Assembly: GCF_002926165.1 (NCBI RefSeq) | Contig: NZ_MAGP01000094.1 | Coordinates: forward strand, 33,369-97,368 | DNA length: 64,000 nt | Origin: Micromonospora chalcea | Lineage (GTDB): Bacteria; Actinomycetota; Actinomycetes; Mycobacteriales; Micromonosporaceae | Direction: 5' to 3' | In this document: piece after piece, positions 9,029-16,699 of the stretch | Layout of the letters: each line of letters begins with the position of its first letter | Position numbering within the stretch: the stretch's first letter is position 1 | The notes under the pieces: model-generated | Databases searched by the model: none | What the model saw: only the letters and a program-made list of their open reading frames with translations | Told to the model about the DNA's origin: nothing | Position numbers and translations under genes: made by a program

Positions 9029-9259
9029 ATGCCCCGAGTTTCAGACCGTCAGAGAATCGCGCAGGACATCAGAGACAAGATCGCTTCGGGCGAGTACGGC
9101 CCCGGCGACAAACTCCCCTCCCTGCGTGAACTGATCGCGCACTACCAAGTGTCCGCAGAGCCGGTCCGGTCGGCGCTGTTGATCCTTCAGGCCGAAGGTC
9201 TCGTCGAGGGGCACCAGGGCAAGGGCACCTACGTAACCGGTCGGGACGAGACCCCCTGA
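9029..9259 (+). CDS. GntR-family winged-helix transcriptional regulator, DNA-binding domain only
   Basis: The 76-residue protein is essentially a single GntR winged helix: the IRDKIASGEYGPGDKLPS segment (about residues 12-29), the recognition helix region SLRELIAHYQVS, and the wing ending GKGTYV. No effector-binding domain follows, so ligand control would need another protein. ATG 9029 is preceded by AGGAG at 8-nt spacing. The divergent DivIVA-like gene and the palindrome at 8922-8939 are likely targets. Confidence 0.85.
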   Translation: MPRVSDRQRIAQDIRDKIASGEYGPGDKLPSLRELIAHYQVSAEPVRSALLILQAEGLVEGHQGKGTYVTGRDETP

Positions 9260-9314
9260 TCGCACGATGACGGGCGATCGATCGACCCCGGACGCAGCAG
9301 GTGCGCGCCCGGAG

Positions 9315-9320
9315 TAGCCT
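9315..9320 (+). promoter_or_regulatory. -10 box for leaderless khtT
   Basis: TAGCCT lies 7 nt before the GTG start at 9328, leaving no room for a 5' leader. Confidence 0.65.
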
Positions 9321-9327
9321 CACCCGC

Positions 9328-9828
9328 GTGCGAGTACGTGTCGAACAGACCGCCCTGCCGGGTATCGGCGTACGTCATGACCTGATGACGGAGTCCGGCC
9401 GCCGGCTCGGTGTGGTCTCCCACCGCAATGGCCGTCGCGACCTGGTCCTCTACGACCCGGAAGATCCCGACTCCTGTCAGCACGACATCCCCCTGACGGA
9501 CGACGAGGCGGAGGCGCTCGCCGACATCCTCGGCGCGTCGCTGATGCTGGGTCAGCTCTCCGGGCTGCGCGAGCAGGCCGCCGGGCTGCTGACCGAGCAG
9601 ATCGCCATTCCGGCCGGCTCGAAGTACGTCGGCAAGCGGCTGGGTGACACCAAGGCCCGGACCCGGACCAGCGCGTCGATCGTCGCCGTGCTGCGTCAGG
9701 GCACGGTGAACGTCTCGCCGGATCCCACTTTCCGGTTCGAAGCCGGCGACGTGGTCGTCGTGGTCGGTACCCGCCAGGGGCTCGACGGCGTGACCGCGAT
9801 CCTCGCCGAGACCGACCCGGACGTCTGA
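9328..9828 (+). CDS. khtT: K+/H+ antiporter regulatory subunit KhtT-like (TrkA-C/RCK_C domain)
   Basis: The 166-residue cytoplasmic protein has an N-terminal KhtT-like domain and a C-terminal RCK_C (TrkA-C) domain from about residue 90. Segments VGKRLGDTKARTRT and the DVVVVVGTRQGL ending strand are typical of the ligand-binding fold. In Bacillus the KhtT subunit gates KhtU, and RCK_C domains of this family bind c-di-AMP; that ligand is an inference here. The GTG start at 9328 follows a -10 box directly. The antiporter gene follows after 5 nt. Confidence 0.87.
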   Translation: MRVRVEQTALPGIGVRHDLMTESGRRLGVVSHRNGRRDLVLYDPEDPDSCQHDIPLTDDEAEALADILGASLMLGQLSGLREQAAGLLTEQIAIPAGSKYVGKRLGDTKARTRTSASIVAVLRQGTVNVSPDPTFRFEAGDVVVVVGTRQGLDGVTAILAETDPDV

Positions 9829-9833
9829 CGCGT

Positions 9834-11051
9834 ATGCACGAAACCACAATCCTGCTCATCGAGGTCGGTGCGCTGCTGCTCCTGCTCGGCCTGCTCGGCC
9901 GGCTGAGCCGTCGCGTCGGTGTCTCGCCCATCCCGCTCTACCTGCTCGCCGGCCTGGCGTTCGGGCACGGTGGCCTGCTGCCGCTCAACGCCAGCGAGGA
10001 GTTCTTCGCCGTCGGCGCCGAGATCGGCGTGATCCTGCTGCTGGTCATGCTCGGCCTGGAGTACAGCGCCAACGAACTGGTGGGCAACCTCCGCTCGGCC
10101 GCGCCGGCCGGTCTGATCGACGCGGTGCTCAACGCGCTTCCCGGCTTCGGGTTCGCGCTGCTGCTCGGGTGGGGCTGGGTCGCCGCAGTGGTGCTCGGAG
10201 GCGTCACCTGGGTGTCGTCCTCGGGCGTGATCGCCAAGGTGCTCGGCGACCTGGGCCGGGTCGGTAACCGGGAGACGCCGGTGATCCTCTCCGTCCTGGT
10301 GATCGAGGACCTGGCGATGGCCCTCTACCTGCCGCTGGTCACCGCGCTGCTCGCCGGGGTCGGCCTGATGAAGGGCGGCATCGCGCTCGCCATCGCGGTG
10401 TTCACCGTCGTCGTGGTGCTGGCCGTGGCGATCCGGTACGGCCACTTGATCTCCGCCGCGCTCTCCGCCAAGGACCCGGAGGCGCTCCTGCTCGGGGTGC
10501 TCGGCCTGACCCTGCTGGTCGCCGGTATCGCCGCCAAACTCCAGGTCTCCGCCGCTGTCGGCGCGTTCCTGGTCGGCATCGCGTTGTCCGGCCCGGTGGC
10601 GCACCACGCCACCGAACTGCTCTCCCCGCTGCGGGATCTCTTCGCCGCTGTCTTCTTCGTGTTCTTCGGGCTGGTCACCAACCCGCTGGACATGCCGCCG
10701 GTGCTGCTGCCGGCGCTGGTGCTGGCAGTGGTCACCATGGCGACGAAGGTGGCCACCGGCTACCTGGCCGCCCGCCGGGCAGGGATCGCCGAGCCCGGTC
10801 GCTGGCGGGCCGGCCTGGCGCTGACCCCGCGCGGCGAGTTCTCCATCGTCATCGCCGGACTCGCAGTCGCGGCCGCCTACCCGGTGAACCCGAAGCTGGC
10901 GGCGCTCGCCACCGCGTACGTGTTGATCACGGTGGTGACCGGGCCGCTGCTCGCCCGGCTGCCCGACACCCAGTGGTTCAAGCAGTGGCTGCGCTCCCGC
11001 GCCGCCGCCGCCCGTGCGGCAGCGGCGTTGCCCGCGCCGACCGGGGACTGA
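9834..11051 (+). CDS. khtU: Cation/proton antiporter KhtU-like (CPA2 family)
   Basis: The 405-residue membrane protein has about 12-13 hydrophobic segments and CPA2 hallmarks: GVILLLVMLGLEYS near residue 65, SSSGVIAKVL near 130, VLVIEDLAMALYLPL near 150 (the ED pair of the ion-binding unwound helix), and TPRGEFSIVIAGLA near 330. It should exchange K+ (or another cation) for H+ and help control turgor and pH. It lacks the C-terminal TrkA-N domain of KefB/C types, which fits a partner KhtT subunit encoded immediately upstream. A strong hairpin terminator follows. Confidence 0.92.
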   Translation: MHETTILLIEVGALLLLLGLLGRLSRRVGVSPIPLYLLAGLAFGHGGLLPLNASEEFFAVGAEIGVILLLVMLGLEYSANELVGNLRSAAPAGLIDAVLNALPGFGFALLLGWGWVAAVVLGGVTWVSSSGVIAKVLGDLGRVGNRETPVILSVLVIEDLAMALYLPLVTALLAGVGLMKGGIALAIAVFTVVVVLAVAIRYGHLISAALSAKDPEALLLGVLGLTLLVAGIAAKLQVSAAVGAFLVGIALSGPVAHHATELLSPLRDLFAAVFFVFFGLVTNPLDMPPVLLPALVLAVVTMATKVATGYLAARRAGIAEPGRWRAGLALTPRGEFSIVIAGLAVAAAYPVNPKLAALATAYVLITVVTGPLLARLPDTQWFKQWLRSRAAAARAAAALPAPTGD

Positions 11052-11055
11052 CCCG

Positions 11056-11094
11056 CGCCGGGCCGGACCTGCCACAGGCAGATCCGGCCCGGCG
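11056..11094 (+). terminator. Hairpin terminator of khtTU
   Basis: An 18-bp stem (11056-11073 with 11077-11094) has one G-U-compatible mismatch and a 3-nt loop. It starts 5 nt after the khtU stop. Confidence 0.85.
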
Positions 11095-11215
11095 TTGTCA
11101 AATTGATCCCCGGAAGGTCTACCACTGCTCCGCTCAGCCGCGTTAACGTTTCGGCCCAGCAGCCAGGGTCCGCGGGTGGCCGGTGCCCCCGCCAGCGCAA
11201 GCGGAAGGTCGGCCG

Positions 11216-11644
11216 GTGAGCGTGCAGGAAGATACGTTCCACGGCTTCGCCAATCCGGTCGATCCCTCGCCCGCCGAACTCCGGGCGTGGGCCTATCAAC
11301 CGGATTCGGTGCCGCTGACCTCGATGCCGCCCGACTGGGACCTGCTGGTCGCCGGTGACCATCTGGTGCAGACGCTGTTCGACCTGGCGATGGACGAGCG
11401 CTGCCCGGCCCGGCGGTTCGCGCTGCACTGCCTCTACATCTACGCCGCCGACGGCATCCGGACGAACTTCCGCGCCCATCCCAAGCGCCGGTTCCGCAAG
11501 CTTGTCGAGCAGGCCGAACGCGCCGGTGACGACCTGATGCGCAACTGGGCGCACAACAGCCGCGTGCTGCTCGCCCGGCCCGACCTGTTCGTCTACCGGG
11601 ACTGGTGCGAGGGCGGCCTGGTCCGCGAGAACCGCCGCCTCTGA
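11216..11644 (+). CDS. Conserved hypothetical protein, 142 aa
   Basis: A soluble protein with many Trp/Tyr/Arg residues: MPPDWDLLVAGDHLVQTLFD in the first half and RRFALHCLYIYAADGIRTN in the middle, then a basic helix (KRRFRKLVEQAERAG). I know no family for it. GTG 11216 is preceded by GGAAGG at 7 nt; a start 11 codons earlier has no ribosome site. It is a single gene between two terminators. The all-helical pattern and lack of signal peptide suggest a cytoplasmic protein. Confidence 0.75.
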   Translation: MSVQEDTFHGFANPVDPSPAELRAWAYQPDSVPLTSMPPDWDLLVAGDHLVQTLFDLAMDERCPARRFALHCLYIYAADGIRTNFRAHPKRRFRKLVEQAERAGDDLMRNWAHNSRVLLARPDLFVYRDWCEGGLVRENRRL

Positions 11645-11668
11645 CGCGTCGCCGGCTTGAACGGCGAA

Positions 11669-11699
11669 CGGGCCGGGATCCCCCGTGGATCCCGGCCCG
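11669..11699. terminator. Bidirectional terminator between convergent genes
   Basis: A perfect 13-bp stem (11669-11681 with 11687-11699) with a 5-nt loop lies between the ends of the 142-aa gene and the 68-aa gene. Confidence 0.85.
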
Positions 11700-11714
11700 C
11701 ACGTCGGCGGATCG

Positions 11715-11921
11715 TCAGGTCGACCCGCCCTGCTTCTTGCGCCTCTCGTCGTCCCGGGCCCGGTCCACGCCGTGGTCCGTCTGGTCGGCGAAGCGCCCTT
11801 CCTTGACCTTGTCGCTGAAGCGTCCCTCGGTGACCCGGTCGAACCGCTCGCGGACGTTCTCGGCCACCTTCTCCAGCCGTTCCTCGGCGCGTTCCGCCAC
11901 CTTCTTAGCCGGTTCCGCCAT
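11715..11921 (-). CDS. Small highly charged helical protein, possibly Rv0909/MT0933-antitoxin-like
   Basis: The 68-residue product is one long charged amphipathic helix with two similar segments, VTEGRFSDKV and VKEGRFADQT, suggesting an internal repeat. The short Lys/Glu/Arg/Asp-rich composition resembles MT0933-like antitoxins and CsbD-like stress proteins, but the match is not firm. No toxin gene is adjacent. ATG 11921 was chosen over an ATG five codons upstream because GGGGGAG sits right before it. Confidence 0.65.
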   Translation of the reverse strand: MAEPAKKVAERAEERLEKVAENVRERFDRVTEGRFSDKVKEGRFADQTDHGVDRARDDERRKKQGGST

Positions 11922-12055
11922 GGCTCCCCCTGCCAACTCGGCGTCCGATTTAGGGGTTTTGGCCCTACCGGCGAGCCTAGTCGACAGCGCCCTGCCGCAT
12001 CCCGCATTCCCCGACGAGCGCCCCGAACCAGGGACGCACGAGGGCCGGACGTACG

Positions 12056-12096
12056 AAGGCCGGCGCGGCCCCGGGGGAGCGGGGCGCGCCGGCCTT
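12056..12096 (-). terminator. Terminator of dnaK-grpE-dnaJ-hspR operon
   Basis: The arms 12056-12067 and 12085-12096 pair perfectly over 12 bp and the stem continues inward with a CCCC/GGGG block. It begins 11 nt past the hspR stop. Confidence 0.85.
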
Positions 12097-12107
12097 CCGG
12101 TGAAAGG

Positions 12108-12548
12108 TCAGCGGTCGGGAGCGCGGCGTGGTCGCCAGACGACGAGCGCGGTGGACGTGCGGTTGGTCGGCACGAGGTCGCCGCGGGCAAAGCCACCGAG
12201 CGACTCCAGCTCGGCGATCCGCCGGTACGCGGCGTCCAGCTCCGCCTCCAGCCGGGCCACCCGCTGCTGTGCCTCTTCGAGCAGCCGCTCCAGCCCGATG
12301 ATCCGCTTGACCCCGGCCAGGTTGATCCCGTCGTCCTGGCTGAGCCGCTGCACCTCGCGGAGCAGCACCACGTCCCGGACGCTGTACCGGCGACCACCGC
12401 CGGACGCCCGGCCGGCCTGCACCAGGCCCAGCCGGTCGTACTGGCGCAGCGTCTGGGGGTGCATTCCCGCCATCCGCGCAGCCACCGAGATCATCAACAC
12501 CTTGGCCTCGTAGGCCGGGTCACCCGAGCCGACGTACTCCTCCGACAT
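12108..12548 (-). CDS. hspR: Heat-shock repressor HspR (MerR-like)
   Basis: The 146-residue MerR-type repressor has a helix-turn-helix with MISVAARMAGMHPQTLRQYD (about residues 19-38), the GGGRRYS wing, and a C-terminal coiled-coil (LEEAQQRVARLEAELDAAYR). HspR uses DnaK as corepressor and binds HAIR palindromes, so the operon is a feedback loop. HAIR sites are visible in front of dnaK (16569-16589) and clpB (8095-8115). The gene is last in the dnaK operon, 24 nt after dnaJ. Confidence 0.96.
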   Translation of the reverse strand: MSEEYVGSGDPAYEAKVLMISVAARMAGMHPQTLRQYDRLGLVQAGRASGGGRRYSVRDVVLLREVQRLSQDDGINLAGVKRIIGLERLLEEAQQRVARLEAELDAAYRRIAELESLGGFARGDLVPTNRTSTALVVWRPRRAPDR

Positions 12549-12572
12549 GCCCGCTCACCTCCGCTGCCGCCG

Positions 12573-13754
12573 TCAACTGAATCGACGTACCCGCGCGTCG
12601 AGATGTTCCCGCGCGGCGGGCGGAGTCTGCTCCGCGAAGGTCTCCAGCGCCGCCCGCGCCTCGTCCGAGACCTTCGCCGGGACCACCACGTCGAGCGTGA
12701 CCAGCAGGTCACCGGCGCGGCCGTCCTTGCGTACGACGCCCTTGCCGCGGGCGCGCAGCACCCGCCCGCTGGGCGTACCCGGTGGCACCCGCAGCGTCAC
12801 CGTCCCGTCCAGGGTCGGCACGCGCAGGTCGGTGCCGAGGACCGCCTCGGCGTACGTGATCGGGACGTTCAGGGTCAGATCGTCCCCGGTACGCCCGAAC
12901 AGCTCGTCCGGGCGGACCTTCACCTGCACGAACAGGTCGCCGGCCGAGCCGCCCCGCTCACCGGGCTCACCCCGGCCGGCCAGGCGGATCCGCTGCCCGT
13001 CGGCCACCCCGGCCGGGAAGCGCACGTTCAGCGTGCGGGTCTTGGTGACACCGCCGGTGCCGTGGCACTCCGGGCACTTCTCCTCGACGATCGTGCCGAC
13101 GCCCTGGCAGTTGCGACACGGCTCGGAGAAGCTGAACGACCCCTGGTTGCGGGTGGTCACGCCGGCGCCGTGGCAGACCGGGCAGGCCACCGGCTGGGTA
13201 CCCGGCTTCGCGCCGTTGCCGTGGCAGGTGTCGCAGACGCCGGGCGCGCGCAGCGTCAGCGGCAGCGTGACGCCGCGTACCGCATCCTCGAAATCGAGCG
13301 CCACCTCGGTCTCGACGTCCCGGCCCCGCGCCGGACCGCGCGGACGCGCCGCGCCGCCCCCGCCGCCGGAGAAGATCGAGCTGAACAGGTCGGTGAAACC
13401 GCCGCCGCCGAACCGGGTGTCCCCGCCGCCCGCGCCGCCGCCGAACAGGTCGGAGACGTCGAACGGCACGCCGCCCGGCTGGCCCGCGCCGCGGGCGCTG
13501 CGGCGGAAGGCGCCCGAGCCGAACAGCGAGCGCATCTCGTCGTACTCGCGTCGCTTCTTCTCGTCGCCCAGCACCGCGTACGCCTCGGAGACGGTCTTGA
13601 ACCGCTCCTCGGCCCCGGTGTCGCCGGGGTTGTGGTCCGGGTGCGACTCCCGGGCCAGCTTGCGGTACGCCTTCTTGATCTCGTCCGAGGAGGCGGACTT
13701 CTCCACGCCCAACGCGGCGTAGTAGTCCTTCTCGATCCAGTCCTTGGAACTCAC
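12573..13754 (-). CDS. dnaJ: Co-chaperone DnaJ
   Basis: The 393-residue Hsp40 stimulates DnaK ATPase and delivers substrates. It has an N-terminal J domain with the HPD motif (SHPDHN, about residue 40), a Gly/Phe-rich linker (about 85-145), and four CxxCxGxG zinc repeats (CDTCHGNG, CPVCHGAG, CRNCQGVG, CPECHGTG). A C-terminal substrate-binding and dimerisation region follows. The GTG start at 13754 follows a GGAAGGGGG ribosome site; an upstream GTG at 13772 lies inside that site. It is cotranscribed with grpE and hspR. Confidence 0.96.
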   Translation of the reverse strand: MSSKDWIEKDYYAALGVEKSASSDEIKKAYRKLARESHPDHNPGDTGAEERFKTVSEAYAVLGDEKKRREYDEMRSLFGSGAFRRSARGAGQPGGVPFDVSDLFGGGAGGGDTRFGGGGFTDLFSSIFSGGGGGAARPRGPARGRDVETEVALDFEDAVRGVTLPLTLRAPGVCDTCHGNGAKPGTQPVACPVCHGAGVTTRNQGSFSFSEPCRNCQGVGTIVEEKCPECHGTGGVTKTRTLNVRFPAGVADGQRIRLAGRGEPGERGGSAGDLFVQVKVRPDELFGRTGDDLTLNVPITYAEAVLGTDLRVPTLDGTVTLRVPPGTPSGRVLRARGKGVVRKDGRAGDLLVTLDVVVPAKVSDEARAALETFAEQTPPAAREHLDARVRRFS

Positions 13755-13833
13755 CGGTCCACCCCCTTCCACGGGTCGAAGCCCGGCCGTCCCGCCCGCC
13801 CGGTGGGGGCGGGCGGGACGTCACGGGTCGGCA

Positions 13834-14568
13834 CTACTCCGGGTCCGCGACCGCGACCATGGCGGGCCGCAGCAGCCGCTCGCCGAGCTGGTAACCGCGG
13901 CGCATGACCTGTACGCAGGTCGACTCGGTCACGTCGGCGGAGGTCTGGTGCGCCACCGCCTCGTGCCGGGTCGGGTCGAACGGGTCGCCCTTCTCGCCGA
14001 ACGCGGTCAGGCCGAACTTGCCCAGCGCGGCGGTGAGCTGCTCGGCCACGCTGCCGAACGGGCCCACCAGATCGCCGTGCTCACGGGCCCGGTCCAGGTC
14101 GTCGGGGATCGGCAGCAGCGCGCTGAGCACAGTGCCGGTGGCCTGCTCCTGGACCAGGTTGCGGTCCCGGTCGACCCGCTTGCGGTAGTTGGCGTACTCC
14201 GCCGTGACCCGCTGGAGGTCGCGGGTGCGCTCCTCCAGGTCGGTGCGGAGCGACTCCAGCTCGGCGCCGAGCGGCGCGGTGAGGTCCGTCTCCCCGCTCG
14301 GCTCGGCCGGGGAGTCGACCACCGTCGGCCCGGTGACCTCGGCCTCGCCGCCGATCTCGTCGACCACGACCTCGGCCTCCTCGACCAGCCCTTCGGCGGG
14401 CGCGTCGGCAGCGGCGTCCGCCGCCGAGGCGTCGTTCGCCGGCTGCTCGGTCACCTTGCCGAGCTTGCGCTTGTCGCGGATGACGACCCGGGGTTCGTCG
14501 CCGGCGTCCTTGCCGGCGCCCGCCGACCCGGTGGCACCCGGGTCGGCCGCGCGTGGCTTGTCCGTCAT
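13834..14568 (-). CDS. grpE: Nucleotide exchange factor GrpE
   Basis: The 244-residue protein releases ADP from DnaK. The first ~105 residues are acidic and low in complexity (Ala/Glu/Pro-rich). The GrpE coiled-coil follows (LRTDLEERTRDLQRVTAEYA) and then the conserved beta domain with FDPTRHEAVAH and a RRGYQLGERLLRPAMVAV C-terminus. Actinobacterial GrpE proteins commonly have such an extended acidic N-terminus. It lies 48 nt after dnaK and 79 nt before dnaJ. Confidence 0.95.
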   Translation of the reverse strand: MTDKPRAADPGATGSAGAGKDAGDEPRVVIRDKRKLGKVTEQPANDASAADAAADAPAEGLVEEAEVVVDEIGGEAEVTGPTVVDSPAEPSGETDLTAPLGAELESLRTDLEERTRDLQRVTAEYANYRKRVDRDRNLVQEQATGTVLSALLPIPDDLDRAREHGDLVGPFGSVAEQLTAALGKFGLTAFGEKGDPFDPTRHEAVAHQTSADVTESTCVQVMRRGYQLGERLLRPAMVAVADPE

Positions 14569-14616
14569 GCGGTTACCTCATCCCTCTGCCGTGCGAATCG
14601 TGTCCGGGACCGGATG

Positions 14617-16488
14617 TCACTTCTTGTCCTCGTCCACGATCTCCGCGTCGACCACGTCGTCATCGCCGCCGGCCTTCGGGCCACCGGTCGCGCCCGCGCC
14701 CGCGCCGGCGCCCGGCCCGGCCGCGCCACCCGGCGCCGCCTGCTCGCCCTCCTGCTGCTGGGCGTAGAGCAGCGAGCCGGCCTGCTGGGAGACCTGCGCC
14801 AGCTTCTCGTGCGCGGACTTGATCTTCTCGATGTCCTGGCCGCCGAGCGCGCTGCGCAGCTCGCCGAGGGCCTCGTTGAGCTGGTCACGGTTCTCGCTGG
14901 GCAGCTTGTCGCCGCTCTCGGCGAGGAACTTCTCGGTCTGCCACTGGAGCGCCTCGGCCACGTTGCGGGTCTCGGCCTCCTCGCGGCGGCGCTTGTCCTC
15001 GTCGGCGTGCTCCTCGGCGTCCCGGCGCATCCGCTCGATGTCGTCCTTCGGCAGCGAGGAGCCGCCGGTGATCGTCATCTTCTGCTCCTTGCCGGTGCCC
15101 AGGTCCTTGGCGTGCACGTTCACGATGCCGTTGGCGTCGATGTCGAACGTGACCTCGATCTGCGGCACGCCGCGCGGGGCCGGCGGGAGGCCGGTCAGCT
15201 CGAAGGTGCCGAGCTTCTTGTTGTAGGCCGCGATCTCCCGCTCGCCCTGGAACACCTGGATCAGCACCGACGGCTGGTTGTCGTCGGCCGTGGTGAAGAC
15301 CTCGGAGCGCTTGGTCGGGATGGTGGTGTTGCGCTCGATGAGCTTGGTGAAGATGCCGCCCTTGGTCTCGATGCCCAGGCTCAGCGGGGTCACGTCGAGC
15401 AGCAGGACGTCCTTGACCTCGCCCTTGAGCACACCGGCCTGGAGCGCGGCGCCGACGGCGACGACCTCGTCCGGGTTGACGCCCTTGTTCGGGTCGCGGC
15501 CGGTGAGCTGCTTGACCAGGTCGGTGACGGCCGGCATCCGGGTCGAGCCGCCGACCAGGATGACGTGGTCGACGTCGGAGATCTTGATGCCGGCGTCCTT
15601 GACGGCCTGCTCGAACGGGCCCTTGCAGCGGTCCAGCAGGTCCTGCGTCATGCGCTGGAACTCTGCGCGGCTGAGCGTCACGTCGAGGTGCAGCGGGCCG
15701 GCCGAGCCGGCGGTGATGTACGGCAGGTTGATGTTGCTGGTGGTGGCGGCGGACAGCTCGATCTTGGCCTTCTCGGCCGCCTCCTTGAGCCGCTGCATGG
15801 CCATCTTGTCCTGCGAGAGGTCGATGCCGTGCTCACCGCGGAACGTCTTCACCAGGTGGTCGATGATGCGCTGGTCCCAGTCGTCACCGCCGAGCTGGTT
15901 GTCACCGCTGGTGGACTTGACCTCCACCACGCCCTCGGCCAGCTCCAGCAGCGACACGTCGAAGGTGCCGCCACCGAGGTCGAAGACCAGGACGGTCTGC
16001 TCCTTGGAACCCTTGTCCAGGCCGTACGCCAGGGCGGCCGCGGTCGGCTCGTTCACGATCCGCAGCACGTTGAAGCCGGCGATCTCACCGGCCTCCTTGG
16101 TGGCCTGGCGCTGCCCGTCGTTGAAGTAGGCGGGGACGGTGATCACCGCGTCGGTGATCTGCTCGCCCAGGTACGCCTCGGCGTCCCGCTTGAGCTTCAT
16201 CAGCGTGCGGGCCGAGATCTCCTGCGGGGTGTACTTCTTGCCGTCGATGTCGACGGTCCAGTTGGTGCCGATCTCCCGCTTGACCGAGCGGATGGTCCGG
16301 TCGGGGTTGGTCACCGCCTGGCGCTTGGCGACCTCACCGACGAGCACCTCGCCGTTGCGGGCGAACGCGACGATCGAGGGAGTCGTACGCGAGCCCTCTG
16401 CGTTGGCGATGACGGTGGGCTCACCGCCCTCGAGAACGCTGACGCAGGAGTTCGTCGTGCCGAGGTCGATGCCGACCGCACGTGCCAT
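14617..16488 (-). CDS. dnaK: Chaperone DnaK (Hsp70)
   Basis: The 623-residue Hsp70 has the complete ATPase domain, with [11 protein letters not shown] at the N-terminus, [12 protein letters not shown] near residue 170 and GGSTRMPAV near 310. The substrate-binding domain ([14 protein letters not shown]) and a helical lid end in a Gly/Ala-rich tail and an acidic [11 protein letters not shown] terminus. It folds nascent and stress-damaged proteins and also acts as HspR corepressor. ATG 16488 has GAGGAAG upstream. The HAIR operator centred 91 bp upstream indicates HspR control. Confidence 0.98.
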   Translation of the reverse strand: MARAVGIDLGTTNSCVSVLEGGEPTVIANAEGSRTTPSIVAFARNGEVLVGEVAKRQAVTNPDRTIRSVKREIGTNWTVDIDGKKYTPQEISARTLMKLKRDAEAYLGEQITDAVITVPAYFNDGQRQATKEAGEIAGFNVLRIVNEPTAAALAYGLDKGSKEQTVLVFDLGGGTFDVSLLELAEGVVEVKSTSGDNQLGGDDWDQRIIDHLVKTFRGEHGIDLSQDKMAMQRLKEAAEKAKIELSAATTSNINLPYITAGSAGPLHLDVTLSRAEFQRMTQDLLDRCKGPFEQAVKDAGIKISDVDHVILVGGSTRMPAVTDLVKQLTGRDPNKGVNPDEVVAVGAALQAGVLKGEVKDVLLLDVTPLSLGIETKGGIFTKLIERNTTIPTKRSEVFTTADDNQPSVLIQVFQGEREIAAYNKKLGTFELTGLPPAPRGVPQIEVTFDIDANGIVNVHAKDLGTGKEQKMTITGGSSLPKDDIERMRRDAEEHADEDKRRREEAETRNVAEALQWQTEKFLAESGDKLPSENRDQLNEALGELRSALGGQDIEKIKSAHEKLAQVSQQAGSLLYAQQQEGEQAAPGGAAGPGAGAGAGATGGPKAGGDDDVVDAEIVDEDKK

Positions 16489-16568
16489 GTTCGCTTCCTC
16501 GCTTCGTAACGGGTGAGCAGGTCAGACGGCCTGCCCGGGAGGGCCGCCCGGAAGCGACCGCACCACAA

Positions 16569-16589
16569 GTTGAGTGAACTTGACTCAAT
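16569..16589. promoter_or_regulatory. HAIR operator for HspR upstream of dnaK
   Basis: GTTGAGT-N7-ACTCAAT matches the HAIR consensus in all core positions (TTGAGT-N7-ACTCAA). It lies 81-101 bp before the dnaK start, in the divergent gap with the GTPase gene. Confidence 0.92.
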
Positions 16590-16699
16590 AGTGCCACGCC
16601 ATCGCCAAACCGCAAGTCGAGGTTGAGCCGACCCGGCGCAACCCGACCGTTACTACTGTCCGGTTGTCTTACCTTGCGTCGGTCGGGCACGCTTTAGCG

